Origin: JTS-RE9 sp964649195 | Lineage (GTDB): Bacteria; Planctomycetota; Phycisphaerae; Phycisphaerales; Phycisphaeraceae | Length of the DNA stretch: 64,000 nucleotides | Assembly (NCBI GenBank): GCA_964649195.1 | Contig: CAZYPK010000004.1 | Coordinates: forward strand, 8,754 to 72,753 | Reading direction: 5' to 3' | In this document: positions 58,742 through 64,000 of the stretch, piece by piece | Numbering within the stretch: the stretch's first letter is position 1 | Layout: every line of letters begins with the position of its first letter | Translations under genes and position numbers: made by a program | The notes under the pieces: model-generated | Database searches by the model: none | What the model saw: only the letters and a program-made list of their open reading frames with translations | Told to the model about the DNA's origin: nothing

Positions 58742-61700
58742 TCACTGTTTCTCCTGGACGCGTCGCTTGGCGGCGAGCAGACGGCTGGTCGAGCTTTCCG
58801 CTTCCTCCACCTGCTCGGACGGTGCATCGCGCCGCACACCTGGGGGCAGCGGCGGCGGCTTGCCGATTTCGATGTTCATCGCCGGCTGCGGCTCCGTCTT
58901 TTCCTTCGCCTGGGCGCGGCCCTTCAGTGCCGAGGTCACTTCGCCCTTCTTGGCGCGCAGCTTGTTGAAGGTCGCTTCGCTGGGCTGGTCGCGTCTGCCC
59001 AGCGTGAACCACGCGCGCACCATCTCCATGTCGATCTGCACGCGGCGCAGGCCGACATCGAGGGGGATCATGCAGGCCAACAGGATCAGCACCCAGTCGA
59101 TGATCGGCGCGCTGCTGCGCTTGGCGGTGCGGTCGGCGGCGTAAATGAACGCGCTGGTTTCACCGTCGCCGCCGGTGAGCACGCGGCCGCCGGACTTCTG
59201 GGCGATGTCATGCAACACCACCGGCCTGCTGCGAAACTGCATGTATTCCTGCGAATAAGGCATCACCAATCGGGAATGAACCCGCTGCGCCTTGCCGTCG
59301 CTGCTCGCGCCTGCCGTCATGATCTTGTAGGTGCCCTCGCCCTTGAGCGGGAACCGGCCTTCGTATCGGTTGGGGCCGACCTGTTTCAGCGAAACCGTGG
59401 CCTCCAGCCCGCGCGGCCCTTCGATGTAGCTCTCCACCGCGAGAAACGCATCGCGCTCGCCGTAGTCTTCGACGATGATGATCCCCTGCCCCGAAGCGAC
59501 GAAGCTGCGCACCCGCAGCGTGCTTTCATCACTCGTGCGGCTGATCGAGGTGATGAGCTGTTTCACGAAGGGATCGTACTTGGGCCACTGAATCCAGTTG
59601 GCCGCCCAGTTGGGTGAAAGGTCGCTGGTCCACGCGGCGCTGGCGCCCAGACCGTGACGCCAGATCGCCAGCACCGGGTCCACTTCCTCTTCGATCGGAC
59701 CGCGAAGAATGACCTGGCTCTTGGGCTTGGGCGAGGTGAGCACGTAGCCGTCGAGTGCGGGAATGGAATCGATGCCTTCGAGCGAGGCGTGAGGAAACAG
59801 GACGGAAGGCGTGAACGTGACGTTCTGAATCATGCTGCGTCGCAGCGTCATCGCCTCCTTGATGAAGATGCGGGGCAACATGCGGGGATCGTTGACGGGG
59901 TAATGCGTGCCGCCGGTGGCACGGGAAAGCGGCGCGAGGATGGCGTGGTTGGCATCGTTGCCGATGCCGACGGTCGAGAGCGTGATCTGGGCATCGAGAC
60001 ATTGAGCGACGACATGCGCATCATTGCCCGGCATGCTCTCGCCATCGGTGAGGAGAATGATGTGCTTCACCGCCACCTCCCCCTTGGGCAGTCTGCGAAG
60101 CGCGGCGATGGCTTCGTTGAGCGCGGGGTACATGTTCGTGCCGCCGCCGGGACCGATGGTGCGAATCTGTTTGCTCGCGGCATCGGGATTTTCGACCTCG
60201 GACATGGGCACCACCCAGAGCGGATCGGTGTCGAATGCGATCACGCCCAGCCAGTCGCGCGGGAACAGCGTTTTGGCCGCGGCGACGGCCGCTTCATTGG
60301 CCACCGACTGCTTCGACTTGGGCGAGGTCGCAAAAGAGGACATCATCGACCCGCTGCGATCCACCACGATCGCCAGGGCGCCGGCAGGCAGAAACTTGCG
60401 GCTGGTGATGTCCATCGCCACCGGCAGCGTGCGTTCGATCGCCGTCTTGTGATAGCCGCCCGGCCCGAAGCTGTTGGCGCCGCCCACCATGAGAAAGCCC
60501 GTACCCTGGGCGTAAACCGCCTCGTGTACCGCCTCCATCTGCTGGGCGTCGAACATGCCCGCGGGCACGTTGGCGAAGATGATGCAGTCGTAGGGAAGCA
60601 GCGCGGCCGCATCGCGCGCGAATTCGAGGGCCGATTGCGTTTCCACCTCCCGGCCCGCCGTGTGCAGCGATTCGACGAGGCGGTTGTGGTCGCGCGGGTC
60701 GCCGGTGTCATCGACGACGACCAGCACCTTGCCCTTGCCGCGCAGGTAGAGGTGATTGACCGCCTTGTTGTTTTCCTTCTTGTGATCGAGCACCGCGATG
60801 ATCTTTCCCGCGGCATCCTTCCGATCTTCGACATCGATGTGGGCGGTGTATTCGTAGTAGCCTGCCGTGCGAAGACGGATGGGGATGATGAAGCGATTCT
60901 TGCCCGCTCCAAACTCGACATCATCCTCAAAATAAGGCTGCCCGTTTTCAAGCAGCCGCAGCCTGCCCTTCCCTTTCTTGAGCGAGGAAAGAACAACACT
61001 GGCGTTGTAATCCTCGCCGACCTTCACGGCGCGAGGCAGTTCGAGATGCTCCAGCCAGACTTCGTCTTCGTACTCGTAAACGACGGGCATGACATCGACG
61101 GGGATGCCCTTGGATTTCAGATCATCAAGCGTGGCGGCCAGCTCGCCTTCCGTCGCCACGCCGTCGCTGATGAGCACGATGCGGCCGTTCTTTTCGCGCG
61201 GCAGCATGGCGGCGGCGAGCGAGAGGGCCTTGGCGATGTCGGTGCCGTCGTAGTCCACCTGCACATTCATCGCCGGGCTGTTCTCGTCGATGGGCAACGT
61301 CGGCCCCGGCGGCAATTCCACCGCTGCGCTGCGTCCGAAGAAGATGAGGCCCGCCTGGTCCTTCTCCGGCTTGCCCCTGGCGATGCGCGAGGCATAACGC
61401 AGCGCCTCATCGCGGGCTTCGGGCCGGATCGACGCCGAGGCATCGACCACGAACACCACGCTCAACCCTTCATCCTTTCGCACCGCGCGAGGCTCGGCGA
61501 GGGCGACGATGAACAACCCCAGCAGAACGAACCGGGCCACCAGCGCCAGAACGGCGCGGCTGCGCGAAAGGTTGCCATAGCCCGCCTCCCCCAGCCACCA
61601 GAACCAAGGCGCCGCGGCGATGAAGCCGAAGGGCCACAGACGGGTGAAGAGGATCGTTTCCGATCGATCCAGCCACCAGCACAAAAGCGGAAACAGGATG

Positions 61701-61879
61701 ACAAACATCAAGAGCGGCCAGGCGCCTTGAAGCGAAACCGGTTGCCGCCGCGGCGGAAGCAACGCCGTCCGGAAAGAAACGAACCAACTCGATGCCGAGG
61801 CACGCATCGCCGCCACCGAGGAAGCCTGCGCTCCGTAACGGCTGTCGATGGTCCTGGATCGGCGGTCGGATGGAGGCAT
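58742..61879 (-). CDS. Large membrane protein with two VWA domains and a GATase-like fold
   Basis: 1045 residues. Three N-terminal hydrophobic segments (about 50-130), then VWA-1 with VVDASASI (about residue 145), a beta domain, a GATase1-like segment (GFLMVGGANSFGPGGYHKT), VWA-2 with VVDRSGSMMSSF (about 505), and a C-terminal membrane helix near 925 followed by a charged cytoplasmic tail with coiled-coil character. Resembles planctomycete YegL/VWA-type membrane proteins beside moxR. Start uncertain (61807 possible). Function unknown. Confidence 0.85.
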   Translation of the reverse strand: MPPSDRRSRTIDSRYGAQASSVAAMRASASSWFVSFRTALLPPRRQPVSLQGAWPLLMFVILFPLLCWWLDRSETILFTRLWPFGFIAAAPWFWWLGEAGYGNLSRSRAVLALVARFVLLGLFIVALAEPRAVRKDEGLSVVFVVDASASIRPEARDEALRYASRIARGKPEKDQAGLIFFGRSAAVELPPGPTLPIDENSPAMNVQVDYDGTDIAKALSLAAAMLPREKNGRIVLISDGVATEGELAATLDDLKSKGIPVDVMPVVYEYEDEVWLEHLELPRAVKVGEDYNASVVLSSLKKGKGRLRLLENGQPYFEDDVEFGAGKNRFIIPIRLRTAGYYEYTAHIDVEDRKDAAGKIIAVLDHKKENNKAVNHLYLRGKGKVLVVVDDTGDPRDHNRLVESLHTAGREVETQSALEFARDAAALLPYDCIIFANVPAGMFDAQQMEAVHEAVYAQGTGFLMVGGANSFGPGGYHKTAIERTLPVAMDITSRKFLPAGALAIVVDRSGSMMSSFATSPKSKQSVANEAAVAAAKTLFPRDWLGVIAFDTDPLWVVPMSEVENPDAASKQIRTIGPGGGTNMYPALNEAIAALRRLPKGEVAVKHIILLTDGESMPGNDAHVVAQCLDAQITLSTVGIGNDANHAILAPLSRATGGTHYPVNDPRMLPRIFIKEAMTLRRSMIQNVTFTPSVLFPHASLEGIDSIPALDGYVLTSPKPKSQVILRGPIEEEVDPVLAIWRHGLGASAAWTSDLSPNWAANWIQWPKYDPFVKQLITSISRTSDESTLRVRSFVASGQGIIIVEDYGERDAFLAVESYIEGPRGLEATVSLKQVGPNRYEGRFPLKGEGTYKIMTAGASSDGKAQRVHSRLVMPYSQEYMQFRSRPVVLHDIAQKSGGRVLTGGDGETSAFIYAADRTAKRSSAPIIDWVLILLACMIPLDVGLRRVQIDMEMVRAWFTLGRRDQPSEATFNKLRAKKGEVTSALKGRAQAKEKTEPQPAMNIEIGKPPPLPPGVRRDAPSEQVEEAESSTSRLLAAKRRVQEKQ

Positions 61880-62126
61880 GGAGGGAGGGAAAAACAGGAA
61901 AGCAGGAAAACAGGAAAACAGGAAAACAGGAAATTCAAACCTTCTAGGACGGTGGCATCATGTCGATTTCCTTCGTGGGATTCCTGAATAACCTCACGTC
62001 CAAGCCGCTCGCGGCTTCGCTCCCCCCTTCTTCATCGTCGTAGCAATCCCCGGTTCACGACATGCACCGGTTATTCATATTACCCTTCGTGTTCATCATT
62101 CCGAACCTTTCGCTTTCCGCTTTTTC
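61880..62126. repeat. Spacer with AGGAAA tract and family B copy 4
   Basis: 61886-61940 is a GGAAAACA tandem tract as at 7340. 61978-62081 is family B copy 4 (ends GGGATTCCTGAATAACC and GGTTATTCATATTACC), with about 20 bp inserted after its GCGGCTTCGC core. Confidence 0.75.
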
Positions 62127-63824
62127 CTATCGCTTTTCCGCTTTCTCGTTTTTCCCGACATCATCGAAATACTTCTGAATCACCTCGTGATACCCGGGCG
62201 GAATCTGTTCCTGAAGAATCGCCTCGCTGACCCCCTGCTTCACTTTTTCGACGGCTTCGCGGTAGGTCACCTTGGCGTCGCCGGAATCGGTCACCTCCTG
62301 GGTCTTCCACTGCATCAGCGATTTGCCGGCCTGGAGCGCGGACTTGGACTTTTCCGTGCGGAACGCGGATGAGCCGGAGACATCCTCCGCCGGCGGACGA
62401 TCACCGCCGGGCTGATTGCCCGCCTTGAGTCCGCCCTTGCCGCCGCCTTCGCCGCCATCCTTGCCGTTGCCCTGGGCCTGCCTGTTGTTCGGGTCGCCGC
62501 CCTGCCCGCCCTCCCCTTCGCCGGATTCGCCGCTGGCGCTGCCGTTGAGCTTCTGGCGAAGCTTCTCGGCATATTCGCGCAGCGACTGCGCATCCTTGCA
62601 TTCCTGACCATCGAGTTGATCCTGGGCGTTGGCCTGCCTGGCGTCCTGAAGAGCCTTCATCGCTTCTTCGAGCGACTTCTGGTCGCGGATGGCCTGCGCC
62701 AACTGCTCCATTTGCTGCTCGGAAAGCTGCATCGATTCCTTCATCGCCTCCATCGCCTGCTTCTGGGCCGCGGGGTCCTTGGACTGGGCCAGTTGCTCCA
62801 GGGCTTTTTGCAGCGAATCATTCATCGGCTTGCCGCCGGCCTGATTCTTCGCAAACTCGCTCAGTTCCTGCATGCGCTGTTGGGCTTCCTGCTGGGCCTT
62901 CTTTTTTTCTTCCTCGCTCTTGGCGTTCTGGGCCTGCTCGACGAGTTCCTTGATCTCCTTGAGTTCCTGTTTCAGGCTGTCGGTCTTGCCTTGTTCGAGA
63001 TCATCCTTCCACTGCCGGGCCTTGATGGTTCCGGCCGCGCCGCCCAGTTGCTGGGCGAGCTTGTCGCGCGAGGTGTCCTGAAGTTTTTTCTCCTGCACCT
63101 GCCGCCATTTTTCGCCGATGGTCTTCTGCTGCTCGTTGATGCGGGCCAGGTTGTTCTCGCGCTCGTTCTTCTTCATCTGCTCGAAACTCTTCTTCAGTTC
63201 CGCCAGCGCCTTTTCCACTTCCTTGGAAACCGTCGCTTCGACATCCTTCTCCTTCAGTGCCTCGATTTTTTCCTTCGCGGCGACCTTCTCCTTTTCGAGC
63301 TTGCTGATTCGCTGGGCGACGCGCTGTTTGGCCTGCTTCTGTTGAAACGGATCGAGCGAAGGCAGCAGCCAGGCGCCAAGCATCAGAAGGCCGAGCGATG
63401 TGGCGATGATGACGGCCTGATTCCAGCCCTGATAGGGCACGACGACGGCGGGCCTGATGCCGGCGGCCTGCTGCGCGGCATCGTGCCTGATCAGGGCCTG
63501 ATATTCACCGGGCGCACCTTCAAGCGTGGCCGCGGTGAGGAACAGATCCTTGGTCTTCATGCGAACATCGACCAGCCTGGCCGCCTCCGAAGCGGTGATC
63601 CCGCGATGAAGGAGAATCGCCGCCGACAGCGCGGCAGCCGGGACCAGCGCCACGGTCCAAAGTTCGAAGTGATCGGGGATCATCGAAAGCAGCCGCGCCA
63701 GCGCCAGGAGCACGACATAGATCGAAGCCGCCACGATGAAGGAGCGAAAGAGCCACGTCCCCAGCGAGGCGACCCGCTTTCGACTGGCGACCTGTTGAAA
63801 TAACTGCTCGAAAGAGTGACTCAT
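62127..63824 (-). CDS. Membrane-anchored long coiled-coil protein
   Basis: 565 residues. Two N-terminal hydrophobic segments (about 25-45 and 55-75) and a third near 135-155. Then about 250 residues of Lys/Glu/Gln-rich coiled coil (KAQQEAQQRMQELSEFAKNQ and similar), a Gly-rich stretch (about 435-490), and a short C-terminal domain with YREAVEKVKQGVSEAI. First gene of the cluster. Comparable proteins sit next to moxR/VWA genes in planctomycetes. Function unknown; may scaffold the complex. Confidence 0.82.
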   Translation of the reverse strand: MSHSFEQLFQQVASRKRVASLGTWLFRSFIVAASIYVVLLALARLLSMIPDHFELWTVALVPAAALSAAILLHRGITASEAARLVDVRMKTKDLFLTAATLEGAPGEYQALIRHDAAQQAAGIRPAVVVPYQGWNQAVIIATSLGLLMLGAWLLPSLDPFQQKQAKQRVAQRISKLEKEKVAAKEKIEALKEKDVEATVSKEVEKALAELKKSFEQMKKNERENNLARINEQQKTIGEKWRQVQEKKLQDTSRDKLAQQLGGAAGTIKARQWKDDLEQGKTDSLKQELKEIKELVEQAQNAKSEEEKKKAQQEAQQRMQELSEFAKNQAGGKPMNDSLQKALEQLAQSKDPAAQKQAMEAMKESMQLSEQQMEQLAQAIRDQKSLEEAMKALQDARQANAQDQLDGQECKDAQSLREYAEKLRQKLNGSASGESGEGEGGQGGDPNNRQAQGNGKDGGEGGGKGGLKAGNQPGGDRPPAEDVSGSSAFRTEKSKSALQAGKSLMQWKTQEVTDSGDAKVTYREAVEKVKQGVSEAILQEQIPPGYHEVIQKYFDDVGKNEKAEKR

Positions 63825-63910
63825 GGGGATGCTCCCGGTGATGAGTCAAGTATAGCAGCGAAGATCGGAACAGGTCGAAAGAGCGGATCATTTCCCAGGG
63901 TAAAAGCATA

Positions 63911-63974
63911 TGGGAGGGCGAGGCTCCCGCCGGGAGGGCGAAGCTCCGCTGGGAGGGCGAGGCTCCCGCCGAGC
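63911..63974 (+). repeat. Tandem GGGAGGGCGAGGCTCCC palindromic repeat
   Basis: Three near-identical units of about 22 bp, each with the inverted core GGGAG..CTCCC. Adjacent to the window edge, so the total length is not visible. No gene is seen after 63824. Confidence 0.7.
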
Positions 63975-64000
63975 CGTTCGTTTGCGACGGCCCCGCTTTG

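Noticed and set aside
57284..59617. 777-codon plus-strand open frame over the DUF58, MoxR and VWA genes
   Set aside because: It crosses three recognisable genes on the other strand; composition is typical of antisense frames in GC-rich DNA.
59654..61987. 777-codon plus-strand open frame antisense to the double-VWA gene
   Set aside because: The minus-strand product has clear VWA motifs; this one has no recognisable domain and ends in repeat DNA.
63911..63974. Candidate CRISPR repeats at the right edge
   Set aside because: Units are contiguous with no unique spacers, and no cas genes are nearby.

Overview
The window looks like chromosomal DNA of a planctomycete, most likely Phycisphaerae-like. 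This rests on gene content, not on a marker gene. There is a c-type cytochrome/WD40 protein of the planctomycete PSCyt1 type, a DUF3299 lipoprotein, a DUF6288 protein, a TMTC-like membrane protein, several Gfo/Idh/MocA oxidoreductases, and a coiled-coil/VWA/MoxR/DUF58/VWA cluster. Coding DNA is GC-rich. No rRNA, tRNA or CRISPR array was found.

Layout. 1-8.7 kb: a coiled-coil membrane protein, endonuclease III (nth), two polytopic membrane proteins, a tRNA-binding-domain protein, a hexapeptide acyltransferase and a GT4 glycosyltransferase. 8.7-13 kb: an accessory island with five attC-like imperfect palindromes separating small genes. These include two tandem paralogous PIN-toxin/partner pairs, a small lipoprotein and a coiled-coil protein. 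I read it as a degenerate integron-type cassette array without an integrase in view. 13-20.1 kb: type III glutamine synthetase (glnN) behind a sigma-54-type promoter, an ABC-F ATPase, a Tat-exported TIM-barrel protein and type I glutamine synthetase (glnA). 20-31.3 kb: small membrane proteins including a HEPN-like one, a HEAT-repeat protein, a SIS-domain protein, hisA, a DinG-type helicase, a second HEAT-like protein and a lipoprotein. 31.6-44.6 kb: PSCyt1/WD40 protein, DUF3299 lipoprotein, SRAP protein, LOG-family protein, quinone oxidoreductase, class III aminotransferase, retropepsin-like pair, Gfo/Idh/MocA enzyme, LptF/G-type permease and a large DUF6288 protein. 44.9-51.7 kb: two DUF104-like/VapC modules, one lying between a duplicated 5' end of gmk, then an overlapping gmk-HAD phosphatase pair and a GT9-GT4 pair that suggest lipopolysaccharide core synthesis. 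51.8-54.7 kb: two Gfo/Idh/MocA enzymes flanking an S23-type four-helix-bundle gene bracketed by inverted repeats. 54.7-63.8 kb: a minus-strand cluster of five genes (coiled-coil protein, double-VWA protein, MoxR, DUF58, BatA-like VWA).

The most unusual trait is the intergenic DNA. Nearly every gap over 150 bases holds foldback or repeat DNA belonging to a few families. These are labelled here A (paired hairpins with compensatory changes), B (about 90-bp terminal-inverted-repeat units), C (AT-rich 156-bp foldbacks that also supply two genes with their stop codons), E (209-bp direct repeat), F (119-bp foldback with GC-rich arms) and G (short constant-loop hairpins). Several genes have a -10-like box 6-9 bases before the start codon, which suggests leaderless transcripts.
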